Origin: Heterohyrax brucei
Taxonomy: Eukaryota; Chordata; Mammalia; Hyracoidea; Procaviidae
Assembly: GCA_028571685.1 (NCBI GenBank)
Contig: CM053166.1
Span: 65,372,111 to 65,436,110 of the forward strand
Direction of reading: 5' to 3'
DNA: 64,000 nt
The notes under the pieces are model-generated. The model was not told the origin of the DNA, searched no databases, and saw only the letters and a list, made by a program, of their open reading frames with translations. Below, piece by piece: positions 12,338 to 24,029 of the stretch (position 1 is its first letter; the number at the start of each line of letters is the position of its first letter). The translations under genes and the position numbers were made by a program.

Positions 12338-13449
12338 CTGGAAAAGACTGTGTACTTTGTAGCTGTTGGGTGAAGTGTTTTATATGTTTATGAGGTCAGT
12401 TTGGCTGATTGTGGCCTTCATATCTTCTGTGTCTTTGATGAGTTTCTTTTTAGATGCACTGTACTTTACTGAGAGTGTTGTGTCAAAGTCTCCAACTATT
12501 TATTGTTGAACTGTCAATTTATTTTTTCAGTCAGAACTAAGTCATATTGTTTCCCCTTTGTATGTTACTTTTTGTTTTTCTTGAGCTGCTCTCAGGATTC
12601 TTTCTTCGTATTTGGTTTTGGCGTGTGTGATTATGATGTATATTGGTGACTTTATTTTGGGGTTCATCTTTTAAGGTATTCATTGAGCTTCTTGGACATT
12701 CAGCTTTTCATCTTTCATAGTATTAGGGAAGCTTTCTGTCACAAAATCTTGAATGATCCTCTCTATTTTCCATTTTCTCCCCCTTTTATGGAATGCCAGT
12801 TACATACATTTTTTTTTTTTTGCTTTTGATTTATCCCACATAGTTCCTATGTTTTCTCCCTTTTTGCTCATTCCTTTCTCAGTTTTCCCCAAAATGGTAT
12901 CCATGGGCTTTCTTCAGTTTCACTCATCCTGTAGTCTATTGTTTCGGATTTGCTCCTAAAATCTTTTATTGCATTGTTTTATTTTCTTATTTATCTTCTG
13001 AATTTCTTATTGTTGTTTCTCTATTATTTCTATTTTTTTATTTTGGCATTTTTTTTCTCATACATTTTTCTGGAATTCTTTCATCACTTTGTCTGTGTTT
13101 TCCTTGCATTTTCCATAATTTTGTCTATTTTTTCCTTAGTTTTGTCTGTGTTTTCCTTGATCCTTTTCCTATTACCTTAGAAAGCCCTGGATATTAGACT
13201 TATGAATTTTCTATCAAGTATGTCCAATGCCTTATCTTCTACCAGAAGGCTGAATGACTTTCCTTCTTACTCAGTTGCTCCAGGTAAGTAGAGACTAATT
13301 GTTGTACTGTGGGGGCCACTTCCAAGCTTTTAAGATGCCAGATACTATGTGATGAATTAGGAGGTAGACGAGAAGTACTAAACACATTATTAGGCTTATT
13401 AGCTATGAAACTATGATCTTTAATCTCCATGAATCAAATCCATGAGGTA

Positions 13450-13945
13450 TGTCTTAGTCGTCTGGTACTGTTCTAACAGAATACCATGAGTGGATGGCTT
13501 TAAAAAGAGAAATGCTTATTTCTACACCGTCCAGTAAGCTGTAAGTCTGAATGCAGGATGTCTGCTCCAGGGCAAGGCTTTCCTTCTTTGTCAGCCCTGA
13601 AGGAAGCTCCTTGTGTTGCATCAATCTTTGGTCAGGGAGCATCTTGGCACAGGACCCTCAGGTCTGAAGAATGCACTACACTCCTTGTGCTGCTCTCTTG
13701 ATGGCATGAGGTTCCAAATTCTCTGCTTGTTTTCATTTCTTTTTATCTCATATAGGATAAAAGGATAAAAGATGGTGTAAGCCATACTCCAGGAAAACTC
13801 CCTTAGTAAAGATGTTGTAATCCTACCCTAATCCTGCTAAAACATATTCCTAGGTAAATCACAAAATGGAGGGCAGTCACACAATCCTGAGGCTCATGGC
13901 CCAGCCAAATTGCTATATATTTTTGGGAGGACACAATCCATGACA
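13450..13945 (-). mobile_element. Solo LTR, ERVL-MaLR-like, in L1-F1 3' UTR
   Basis: The plus strand starts TGTCTTAGTCGTC and ends ACAATCCATGACA. The empty site is visible in the paralogous 3' UTR at about 52905 (CATGAAGTATTTGACTGTAC), which shows that the LTR interrupts that sequence; the duplicated target is roughly GTAT/GTGT. Confidence 0.82.
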
Positions 13946-14527
13946 GTGTTTGCTTGTACATAAGCAGTCTTAGTAGTTACTCTTATTTGTCATTGCAGAT
14001 ACATTACAAAAATCTTTGCCAATTTAGCTTTTTAGAGGTGTGCAACTTATTGACAGCAATTACAGTACCTGTGCAACCCTATACACAATCAGTGCACTTT
14101 TTCTATCACTGTTAACTCCCTTTCTCCTCCTCCTTCCCACTTGTGGTAACCACGAATACACTTTGGCCTCTATGTATTTGCCTTTTCTTGACGTTTTATA
14201 TAGCTGAAATCATACAGTGTTTGTTCTTTTGTGACTGGCTTATTTCACTTAGCAAAATGTCTTCAAGCTGTATTCATACTTGTGGCGTGTATCAAGATTT
14301 CATTTCTCCCACTGGCTAAATAGTGTTCCATTGTACATGTGTGCCCCATTTTGTTCATCTATTTATGTGTTGATGAGCATTTAGGTTGCTTCTAACTTCT
14401 GGCTATTGTATATAGTGATATAATGAACATTGCTATACAAGTCTCTGCTTTCAAGTCTGGATATATACCTAGGAGTGAAATTGCTGGGACATATGGTAGG
14501 TCTATGTTTAGTTTTTTGAGAAACCAT

Positions 14528-15065
14528 TGAAAGGGAGGCTCTTAGCCAGCCCGACTCCATCTTACTACAAACAGTAGCACAGTAATTAAGACAACCATGT
14601 TATAAACACTGAGTCCTGAGAGCTTGATTTCCCCTATCCATTAGAATTTACCTTGTACTGGTCATAAGTCACATGGCTATTCTTTCCTCTTAGAAACATT
14701 GATTAGTTGTTCTGTTTCTACCTTTTCAGTTATTCTCTAAGACTACTGAATCAAATCACCAGGTATTTGAATGATTATCAAGCCCCAACTTGTTGGAGCC
14801 GTCGAGACCCCCACAGAAAATATTGTTGAAACATTGAAAGAATTACTTGTGTTGACCAGGAAAAATATTAACCAGCGTCTGTCCACTTAATCAACCTATA
14901 TAACCTCCAGGCTTAGCCTATACAGGTAGGCAAACTTTGGAGGAGCTGACTCCCCCTTGCCTCTTGTGTGTTGGCACTCAATAAATATTCTCATTTAATC
15001 ACCTCACCTCCTGTCTCAGTATTGGTTTTGTGGACAGGTGGCACGGATCCGTGATTGCGGTTACA
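14528..15065 (+). mobile_element. Solo ERV-type LTR (class I-like) in L1-F1
   Basis: The 538-bp insert starts TGAAAGGGAGG and ends GCGGTTACA, flanked by CCAT (14524-14527) and CTAT (15066-15069), a 4-bp target duplication with one change. It has a TATA-like CTATATAACC (14896-14905) and AATAAA at 14980-14985, in the right order and spacing for U3-R-U5. The host L1 reads GAAACCA...CATACTATTTTCTACC across the gap. No internal viral genes are present, so this is a solo LTR. The family is not named. Confidence 0.78.
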
Positions 15066-15241
15066 CTATCATACTATTTTCTACCATTGCAACCAGCCAT
15101 GAACAAAGATTTTGGTGTATTCACATCCTTGCTAACATTTGTTGTTTTCTTGTTTTTTAATCTTAGTCATCCTAAGGCAAGTGAAACAGAAGTGAAATGG
15201 AACCTCATAGATTTTATTTGCATCTCTCTCATGGCTAATGA

Positions 15242-15411
15242 CCTTGTTTATCAGATCTTGCAATTGTCTTTTCATGTTTTCCATAGTGTCTTTTGACGAA
15301 TAAAAGTTTTTAATTTTTATCAGATCTTGTTTATTTAATCTTTTGCTGTTCATGCTTTTGGTATTCTATTAGAACATCTGTTGTTGAAAGTTAGGCCTCA
15401 GATGCTAATGA
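15242..15411. repeat. 170-bp segment with a displaced L1 duplicate, flanked by GCTAATGA
   Basis: L1 sequence at 15259-15398 is a second copy of 16297-16436 (140 bp each, roughly 90% alike). It sits too early in the L1 order, between parts that should be adjacent. The 8-mer GCTAATGA flanks it (15234-15241 and 15404-15411). Confidence 0.85.
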
Positions 15412-15596
15412 TGTGTTTGGTGGTCATTTGAGTGTGCTCTTTGGTGAAATTTCTATTTGAGCCCTTTGCCCATTTTATGATTATTTCTCTTTTTGTTGTT
15501 AAGTTGTCAAAGTTTTATATATATTTAGGTTATTAAATTCTTGTTAGATATATGGTTGTTGCAATTATTCTCTCAGGCAGTAGTTTGTAAAAATGA

Positions 15597-16296
15597 CATG
15601 GGGGTGGTGTGTGGCCTCCTCTAACTTCATAAGAGGGGAGGAGAATCAGAATTAACAGCTCAGGGATGATTTCTATGAGGCAGAGGTCAGACATGCCTTA
15701 TCTCTCTGCCATTTTTACCAACTCTGACACCAACCATCCCTCCCATAATACTCTGTGTGCAATGGTCACACAGAACTCACAGATAGTACTTATGATTATG
15801 GTGCTATTAGGGAAGTAACAAGTTACAGTGAAGGTTAGGAAACACTCAGGATACAGTTATTCCAACAGGATGACCTCTTTCAAGCCTTGCTCACAGGCAC
15901 ACCTCTCCCTGGCCTCAACTCAAAGGCACTACTCAGCTTTCTCTCTCTGTGAGCCTGAAAGCCTACCACAACTACTCTTGCTGCTAGGTCTCTGCCACCA
16001 CTTTTCACTATCTTCAGGATTACAACTCGCTGCCTGTCTCCTGGGTCCAGGAGCTTTTCAGAGCAGGGATCCTAGGCCCAAAAGAAAGGCTGGCTCCTAG
16101 CTATTTTTCCTTAGTGGTGATGGTGTCTTCTCTTTCCTGCCTCTGGGGTGGCTCGTTTCAAGCTCGGTGGGATAGCAAAACTGACCAATTCTTTCAGTGG
16201 GCCACAATTACACTATTACACAATTCTGTCCAATCATGTGGGTAGGAGTTATAAGATCACAGCTAGAAAGTCCACACAAAAAGCAATTCATTACAC
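15597..16296. mobile_element. LTR-like interspersed repeat (ERVL-type, tentative) in L1-F1
   Basis: About 700 bp of non-L1 sequence interrupts L1-F1; L1 resumes at TGCAATTGTCTTTTC. Phrases such as ACAGAACTCACAGATAG and AAGTTACAGTGAAGG recall ERVL-type LTRs, and the segment at 35195-36000 has similar phrases. No clear TG...CA ends or TSD could be fixed. Confidence 0.4.
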
Positions 16297-19200
16297 TGCA
16301 ATTGTCTTTTCACATTTTCGGTAGTGTCTTTTGATGAATAAAAGCTTTTCATTTTTATCAGATCTTGTTTATTTAATCTTTTGCTGTTTGTGCTTTTAGT
16401 ATTCTATTAGATAATCCATTGCTGAAAGCTAGGCCTGACAGTGTTGCCCCTGCTTGTTCTTCTAACAAGTTTATGGTTTTAGTTAGCACATTTAGGTTCT
16501 TAATCCATTTTGAATTTATTTTTGTATATCTGTGAGGCATGGATGCTGTTTTGTTTTTCTGTATGTAGCAATCCAGTTTTTCCAGCCCTATTTATTGAAG
16601 AGACTCTTCTTTTCACATTGAATGGACTTAGCATCCTTCTAAAAAATCAATTGACCATAGACATGCAATTGATTTTTGTTTTCTACTTTCAATTTCATGT
16701 ATTTCTGGCCTTATCTTTGGTATTTTTCTTGCTGCCTGTTTTGGAGTTATTGTGCTCTCTCTCTCTTTTTTAAGTTTCCTGAGATAAGAACTTAGATTAT
16801 TGATTTGAGTTCTTTCCCTATTTTAATGTAAATATTTGGTACTATGAATTTATCTCTCAACACTGCTTTAGCTGTATCCCATAAAATTTGGCATGCTGCA
16901 TTTTTATTTACACTCAATTCAGTGTACCTTTAAAACTTTCCTTGAGGCTTCTGCTCTCACCCATGAATAATGGTGATGTGTGCTATTCAATTTCACAGTG
17001 TTTGAAGGTTTTCCTGTTATCTTTCTGTTGTTGATTCCATTGTGGTCACAGATTACACTCTGTATTATTTCTTTTTTTGTAAATGTTGTTTTATGGCCCA
17101 AGTTATAATTTACTTTGGTCTATGTTCTGTGCATATTCTGCTATTGCTGGATTGAATGTTATATAAATGCCAATCAGGTCCTGTTGGTTGGTAGAATTGT
17201 TAAGTTCTTCTTTATACTTGCTCATTTTCTGTCTAGTTGTTCTATCAGTTGTGGATTGGCTTTAATTGCAGATTTGTCTATTTCCCCTTTCAGTTCCATC
17301 AGTTTTTACTTTATGTAACTTACAACTCTTTTATTTGGTACACACAATTAACAGTACTACACCTTCTTGCCATGCCTCTGTCCCTGATAATTTTCTTTTC
17401 CCTAAAGTCTACTTATTTGATATTAATATAGCCACTTGCTTTCTTTTGATTACTGTATGCATGGCATATCTTTTTCCATTCTTTTATTTTCATCTTAGAT
17501 ATATCAAGTTATTTTAAGTGAGTTTCTTGTAGATAGTATGTAGCTAGGTCATGTTTTTGTTTTGTTTTTCTAATCCATGTTGCCAATTCCCAACTTTTAA
17601 CTGGTATCTGTATGCCATTTACATTTAATGCAAATATTAAAAACTTAGGGCTAAGTGTGCCATCTCTTTTTTTTCCTGCTTATTCTATTTTCTTTGTTCT
17701 AACTCCCTGAGGGCTGCTTGAACACTTTTAGAATTCTATTTTTATTTATGTGTAGTATTTTTGAGTGTAACTCTTTGAATAGTTTTACTAGTGGTTGTTC
17801 GAGGTATTACATTAAATATACATAATTTGTAACAGCATGCTGATGATCAGTACTTGCCAGTTTGAGTTAAGTGTGGAAAACTTACCTCTCTTTACTATGT
17901 CCTATTTATAGTACAATTGTCTTTAATAGTAATTCTATGTACATTGAGAACCATGTCAGATTGTGTACAAGTTTTTTTTTCTTTAAGTCAAGTGTAGTGT
18001 GGAGAACTCAATAAGAGAAGGAAAATCTAATGTATTTATTCATGCTGCTGCTCTTTCTATTGTTCTTTATTCCTTCTCAGTGACCTAAGATTTTGTTTTT
18101 TATCATTTCTGTTCTGTTTAGAGAACTTATTTTATCCATGCTTTTAGGGTAGGTCTGCTGCAACAAATTCTCTTTTCATTCATCTGAGAATGTCATGATT
18201 TCTCCTTTATTCCTAAAAGGTATTTCACTGGGTATAAAATCCTGATTGTTCTTTCTTTGAACTTGAAAAATATTCTGTCACTTCCTTCTGATCACCATAG
18301 TTTCTAACAAAAAGCTAAACTCTCATCCAAATTTTTTCCTTTATAAGCTTGTCATTGACTTCTTTTGATATTTTTAGTTTGTTCTTACTTTGTAGAGTTT
18401 TGATTTTAATGTGTAGTTGAGTGAATTTCTTTGCGTTTATTCGGTCTGGGAACTGTTTAACTTCTTGCATCTGTAAGTTTATGTCTTTTACCCAATTTGG
18501 AAAAATTTCAGCCACTATTTCTTCAAACGCATTCTCTTTTCCTTTTGGGACTACAGGACATGTTTGTTAGATTTTTTTTCTTTTTTGTTATAGTTTCCCA
18601 AGTCCCTGAGGTCTTGTTCACTTCTTTTGTTTTTTTAGGGAGTCTATTTTCTGTCCATTGTGAGATATTGTAATTTCTTTTTTCCTTCTTTTTTTTCATT
18701 GTGATTAAGTGAAAGCATACAATCCAAATCGATTTTGCATGCCAACCTATCTGCAGCTCCCTCTGCTCTCACCAAGCTGGTGACAGCACACTCCTTCTTT
18801 TCATTTTATATATCTAGTATCCTCTTAACAAGCTTCTGTCCCCCCTTCTCACCTACCGATAAAGAAACCAGTAGGACAGCCTCCTGTAAATGTATGGAAC
18901 CATAAAGTATGCACACAGTATGGTTATACTGTGTCCTTGAGTCCAGTCCATTCTAGTCTGAAGAGCTGACTTATTACTGGTTTCTGATTAGGGACAGTAG
19001 CAGGTCTAGGGGCCATGTTCCCAGGGGATCCTCCAGGCTGTTGGACCACCAATTCAGGTCTTTTAGCAGTTCTTGGGCTGCACACCTCTTTTTCTTGTGC
19101 TGCTTCAGGGGCTCTACATTGTGTACCTTGTCAAACAGCTGTCTTTGGTGGTGGCTGGGCATCATCTGGTTCTTCTGGTCTCATGTTGATACAGTCTCCC

Positions 19201-19639
19201 ATTCATATGGGTTCTTCTGTCTCCTGGGCTCTTTTCTCCTCATATCTTTGTTGTTCTCAGTGATCATCTGTTGCAGATGAGCTGGGGCCATTCAGTATAC
19301 CTCAGATGACAAATTGCTAGCTTTTAAGACCCCAGACACCACTCACCGATATGGGGTGCAGAAGACTCTCTTAGAAATAGACTAGTTATGCCAATTGGCC
19401 TCGATGATCCCTGGAATACATGGTCCTCAGACTTTGCCCCTGCTACTCTATCCTTTGAAATATAAAGTTGAGTTTAGAAAACCTTTCAGTTTATGGTGAA
19501 GTCCAGTTAAGTTGTTCTACTCTCTACTGTGTGCTGTCACTACTTTCACCTAACCAAATTTCTATTGACTGTCTAATCTATGCCCAACCCTCTCCCTCTC
19601 TCCCCATGCTTGTCTTTTCTTCTGTGCAGAAGTCTATTT

Positions 19640-20055
19640 TTAAGTCTGCATAGCAGGGGTCTCATACAATATTTGCCCTTTTGTCACTGACTGATTTCAG
19701 AACTGAGCATAACACCTTCCAGTTGAAACCCGGTTATGAGATGCTTCCTGAAACTATCATTGTTCTTTATCATTGCATAGTATTTCATTGAGTATATGTA
19801 CCATAGTTTACCTATCCATTCATCTGTTGATGGCATCTAGATTGATTCCATCTTTTTGCAATTGTGGACAGTGCTGCAATAAACATTCGTGTGCATGTAT
19901 CTGTTAGTGTGATGACTTTATTTCTGTAAGGTATAGCAACATACAGACGGATAGTGTCTTTTGATATAGGCTGTCACTCTCTGCCTCTTTATTGGAGCAT
20001 TTAGTCTGTTTATATTCAGTGTAATTATTGATAGGCATGTGTTCAGTACTGTCAT
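19640..20055 (-). pseudogene. L1-C ORF2 remnant: N-terminus fused to C-terminus
   Basis: Minus-strand ORF2 with only its first ~115 bp (ATG near 20055) and last ~300 bp. At about 19930-19940 the C-terminal text CTGTAAGGTATA runs directly into N-terminal text GCAACATACAGA. Comparison with L1-D puts the loss at about 3.4 kb, including nearly all of EN and all of RT. A TGTAAG stretch is similar on both sides and may have served as microhomology. Confidence 0.85.
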
Positions 20056-20489
20056 TTTGAGGCCTTAATTTTTGTGTTGTTGATGTTTTCTTTGTTTCTC
20101 TTTATATTATGTTCTGGGTTATTTTTCTTCATGAGTTTACTTTCTCAATGTTAGCTTTGTGTTTTTTTGAGACTCCTGTGTTATGTTTCTTGTTTTGATA
20201 TGTCACATTGTTAGCTTGCTTTGTGGCTACCCCTTTGATCCTCCTAGTTCTAAGTTTTAACCAGTCTTTAACTTCTGCATATCATCTTAATTTCCTCTCC
20301 ATCAGAAGGAGTTATAACTGCTATAATATATCTGTCTTTATATTGGGATGATGTCATAATTTTTGTGTTAAGATCACTGGCTCCCTTCTTTTAATATTTT
20401 GATTAATCTTTGTAACTTCCCTAGCTGAACAAGATTCTGAATGTTGTGTTCTGTATTACATCCTTAAGCATAAATTTGTTGTTTTTGTT

Positions 20490-21334
20490 TTTTCTAAACA
20501 AAGAGCTTCTTCCAGTATTTCTTGTAGTTTGATTTGGGTTTTTTGCAAAATCTCTAAGCTTCTATTTATCTATGAATGTCTTAATTTGTCCTTCATATTT
20601 GAGAAACAATTATGTAGGATATACAATTCTTGGTCGGAAGTTTTCTCCTTCAAGGTTTTGAATGTGTCATCCCACTGTCTTCTTGCCAACATGGTTTCTG
20701 CTGAGAAGTTAGACAAAAGCCTACAGGGCTTCCCTTTATACATTAGTTTTGTTTTAAGTCTTGTTGCCTTCAAGAGCCTCTCTTTGTGTTTCATTTTATT
20801 AAGCTTGATGATAATATCTCTTGGTGTCTTTCTTTTGGGGTCTGGTTTTTGTGGCATTCAATAAGTATCTTGGATATCTGTGTTCTCTTTCAGGGAATTT
20901 TTCTGCCGGCAACTGTTCAACAATTCTGTCTGTATTTTTTGCTATCTCTCCCTGTTCAGGAACTCCAGTTTATTTGTAATTATTCTTAATGCTTCTTCAT
21001 TTTTCCTATTTCTTTCCTCTGAATTCTCATCATAAATGCTGTTGTCAGTTGCTTTATCTTCAAGCTCACTAACTCTGCCTTCCAACTCCTCAGTCCTGCT
21101 CTTTTGGTGTTGCATTGAATTGTCTAATTCTGTAATTTTATTATTTATCTGCTGGATTTCAGATCATTGATGTTCTAGCAGTTGATATAGTTTACATTTT
21201 GTTCCATTGCACTTTGTTTAATCTCTAGGAGAGCTCTCTATACAATTCTTTTGTATTCTACTTCTGATAATTTCAGGAAGGCTTCTTCATCTGAGAAGTT
21301 TTGATTCTTTATTTTGGGAGTTTTCCAGAGCCAT
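20490..21334 (-). pseudogene. L1-C ORF1, broken
   Basis: The ORF1 ATG is near 21334. A C-terminal block (20570-20857) reads PQKPDPKRKTPRDIIIKLNK, then ARRQWDDTFKTLKEK, typical of L1 ORF1p. A frameshift follows the KEK motif, and the N-terminal coiled-coil half is in other frames. About 280 codons, near normal length. Confidence 0.85.
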
Positions 21335-22731
21335 GGTGGTCTACTTTTTTAAATGGTTAGATATTGATTGTTGTCTTCATGCCATCAAGAAGCTGTTCAG
21401 TCTCTCTAGTGTTAACACCAACAGGAGTTGTGGCATAGTTCTAAGAGGGGAATACAGGCACTGCTAGGTTTGGTCGCCAGCCACCTCTGTGTTCTCTAGT
21501 GAGTGGCTCCAGCTGGGCTCTGGGGTGGCAGGCCCCACCTACTGGCTGCTAAAGGTGGTGAGTTACTTGTGGTGACTCTCTTTTGTTATGTCAGTTGAGC
21601 CTATGGTGTGGCTTGAGGAGGGGACAAGAGAAGGATGCCACCATACTTGGCCACTTGGGACAGCTATGCTCTCTAGATATGTTTAACTTAAAAACTGCTT
21701 TTTTGCTGAGAGGGGCATAGTCCAGCAGGTACTGAGAGCAGCCTGCACCTCAGGATTGGCAGGCCTCACCTCCTGGCTGGCAGAGACAGTACCCTACTTA
21801 TGGAATCTCTGGGGGCTGTCAGCTGACACTATGATGTGTTTCAGTGAAGGATATTGGAAGTGCCACCAACCCACTCAGCCACCTGTCACTGCTGTGTTCT
21901 CCAGCTGGTCTTTATTTTAAAAGCTGCATTACTGCTGAAGAAGCACTGTCCAGCAGCCACCAAGAGTAGCTGGGACCTCACCTCCAGGCTGACAATGATG
22001 ATGCCTTGTAGGCTATCCTTTGATGCTATGACGTGGCTCAAAGAAGGGAGGGGTCAGGGCACTGCTGACTTCGGCTGCCAATATCTACCACAATCCCTAG
22101 ATAGAATCATCTCAAAAACAGCTATTCTTCTGGAGAAGCACTTTCCAGACAGGCACTGTTGGTCAGTGTGAGAATTAGCCCCCACTGAGACCTCAGGCAT
22201 GGCTGACTATGCCTCTCGGCTGACCGAGTTGGTGTCCTGCCTGAGCTACCCTTCCTGTAGTGAGTCAGAAGATCTATGGTATCACACAGAGAAGAGGGGA
22301 GAGGTGGGGCACTGGTGTCCTTGAGTGGCAGCCAGGGTCTCAAGATGGGGCTGTCGCAAGAAGTCTCTCTACTGCGGTATACCCTGTTTACTTAAGCACT
22401 GCAGTTGTGTGTATTAGCTGACTCATGCTAGGTTCACAGGCTTGACAGTACCAGTCCCCACCTTCTGAATAACAAAGGCATTCACACCTGCAATCCCCTC
22501 AAACAATGCATCGGTAGAAGCAAGACTCAGTGTGCCACCACCTTGCCTCTGACAGAGGTAGTTTCCTCTTTCTCGTCACTCAGTCCAATCTCACAACCCT
22601 ATGCCAAATCCTAGGGCTTCCAGAATGTCCTTACTGCTCTGTTCACTTACTATTCTAGGCCTTAGTTCTCAGAGGGAATTGAGGAGACATGTATCTCATG
22701 TAGCTAGTCCACCATCTTGGCTCCACCCACA
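21335..22731 (-). promoter_or_regulatory. L1-C 5' UTR with repeated units
   Basis: The same degenerate units as in L1-A start at about 21602, 21830, 22027 and 22275 (TATGRTGTG..., steps 228, 197, 248). The start site carries CCAAGATGG on the minus strand, a YY1-like motif. Confidence 0.7.
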
Positions 22732-22746
22732 GATTAGGTAATTTCT

Positions 22747-23900
22747 ACTCTTTTGTCTTCAAGTTCCCCTAGTCACTCCATTCCACTGCTGACACTTTCT
22801 ATTGAGTTGTAATTTCAGTTAAAAATTTCTGTTTTGTTCTTCTTTGTAACCTATTTGCTGACTCTTCCTATTTCTTTACTCAGTCTATTTTTTTCATTTA
22901 TTTCTATCGTTTTTGTTATTGCACACTAAAGTATTTTTATGATGGTTTGTTTAAAATCCTTGTCAGATAATTTCAACAGCTCTGTCATTTTGGTGTTGGT
23001 ATCTATTTATTGCCTTTTTAAAGTCAAGTTGAAATTCTCTTGGGTGTTGATATAAGTGTTTTTCCTTTTAAACTTGGAGATTTTTGGTATTTTGTTATGA
23101 ACCCAAGATTGTATTTAAATCTTATGTTTTAGCTGGCTTCCTCTGATATTGCTCTGGCAGGGATCTGGTTAGGGCACTTTCTTCATTCTTCCAGGTGGAG
23201 GTGGAATGCAGGCTCCTTACATAGCTGACACTTGGGAGGAGGATCTTATTTATATTTCTAGGTAACTGTGGGAGTCCCTGATCACCTCTAAGCCTCTGCT
23301 AATTTTTTTCTGGCTGAGAAGTCAAGAGTGCCACATTACTGCTCCTCATGTGGCCTCAGTTGACATTGCAGGATGTGTGTGTGTGCATGTGCATGCACAT
23401 GTGTGCACATGTGCACGTGCATTTGGCCTCATTACTATTGGTGTCATAGTGAAAGTTCTGATTCCCCACAATACATCCTTTGACATAGCTCCAGCTTGGA
23501 AGCAGAGGAGCACTCCATTACAATTGGGTGGGAGTTGAAGTCCAGGTTACCCTAATGGTCTTCACTGATGGTGGCAGAGGGTAGGATTGGTGGGCCTCTT
23601 TATTGCTTAATAAGACTAAAAGTCTTAGTTCATTGCTTGGCTTTCTCTGACACCACTCAAGTAGGGAAGTTGGAGTCCCTTGTTAGAACTGTGTAGAAGT
23701 CTAGGCTTTTCTCTTGGACTTGCTGGTGGGGGTTAGCTGACTTTTTCTACAGTTTTTGTAGGTTATCCCTTTCCTAGTCTTTAGCTACTGATATACAACT
23801 TTTGGGGGACTTATTCCCCCCTAACCTTTTGGTGTTTCCTAGTTGCTAATTTGGCCAGCAACCGGGCAAAAAGAAAACTCAGGGAATTGCCATTGTATAA
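22747..23900 (-). mobile_element. L1-F1 right part: ORF1 5' half and 5' UTR-like sequence
   Basis: Continuation of L1-F1 beyond L1-C. Plus-strand phrases such as TTTCTATTGAGTTGTAATTTC and AAAATCCTTGTCAGATAATT are the complement of L1M ORF1/5' UTR sequence. Identity fades after about 23300; the right limit is uncertain. It contains the alternating purine-pyrimidine tract at 23373-23422. Confidence 0.55.
23373..23422. repeat. 50-nt perfect alternating purine-pyrimidine tract
   Basis: Every step from 23373 to 23422 alternates purine and pyrimidine (TG, CA, TG, CG steps). It includes the 16-bp palindrome CATGTGCATGCACATG at 23386-23401. Such tracts are the classic Z-DNA-prone sequence. Confidence 0.92.
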
Positions 23901-24029
23901 TTTATTAGATTCCAAAGTCCCTAGCCAAGCTGCCTTCTTCTTTTAAGCTTTCAGAGTCTTCTTATTTTTGCTTTACACATATCGTCCATCGTTTCTAGTT
24001 GTATTTGGCAGGAGGAATAGGGTAAAGCA

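Larger units (their letters stand above)
9284..12540 (-). pseudogene. L1-B2 ORF2 remnant
   Basis: Recognisable RT/EN gene remains with frequent frameshifts. Blocks include the plus-strand complement of the YLGIQL-type thumb region near 10500-10700, RT around 10750-11500 and EN around 12115-12327. The EN N-terminus (NGLN/QETH) is missing because the sequence jumps to ORF1-like DNA at about 12540. An in-frame 27-bp tandem duplication lies in EN (see 12287-12337). Confidence 0.78.
9284..13210 (-). mobile_element. L1-B2: old L1, ORF2 and ORF1 remnants
   Basis: Minus-strand L1. ORF2 remnants run from the C-terminus (9284 on) to the EN domain (about 12115-12540); ORF1-like T-rich sequence follows to about 13200. 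It is split by a MaLR-like LTR at 9668-10117. It is clearly more diverged than L1-A, C, D or E, with many single-base gaps. The EN segment still reads [18 protein letters not shown] and keeps SDH. No intact TSD is visible. Confidence 0.8.
13211..18678 (-). mobile_element. L1-F1: old L1M-type element, 3' UTR through ORF1 (left part)
   Basis: Minus-strand ancient L1. The 3' UTR (13211-14100, minus an LTR) matches the 3' UTR of L1-F2 near 52640-52930. The ORF2 C-terminus starts near 14180 and decays leftward to the EN region at about 17500-17950; ORF1-like sequence follows to 18678. It hosts three insertions (13450, 14528, 15597), an internal duplication and L1-C, after which it resumes at about 22747. 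It is shredded by stops and gaps. Confidence 0.8.
18679..22731 (-). mobile_element. L1-C: younger L1 with large ORF2 deletion, 15-bp TSD
   Basis: Minus-strand L1 inserted in L1-F1. The TSDs are GATATTGTAATTTCT (18664-18678) and GATTAGGTAATTTCT (22732-22746), 12 of 15 matching. The left end is a T-rich tail followed by 3' UTR; the right end is CCACCATCTTGGCTCCACCC, an L1 start. It is only 4.05 kb because about 3.4 kb of ORF2 is missing (junction at about 19935). ORF1 and the 5' UTR are present. Confidence 0.92.
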
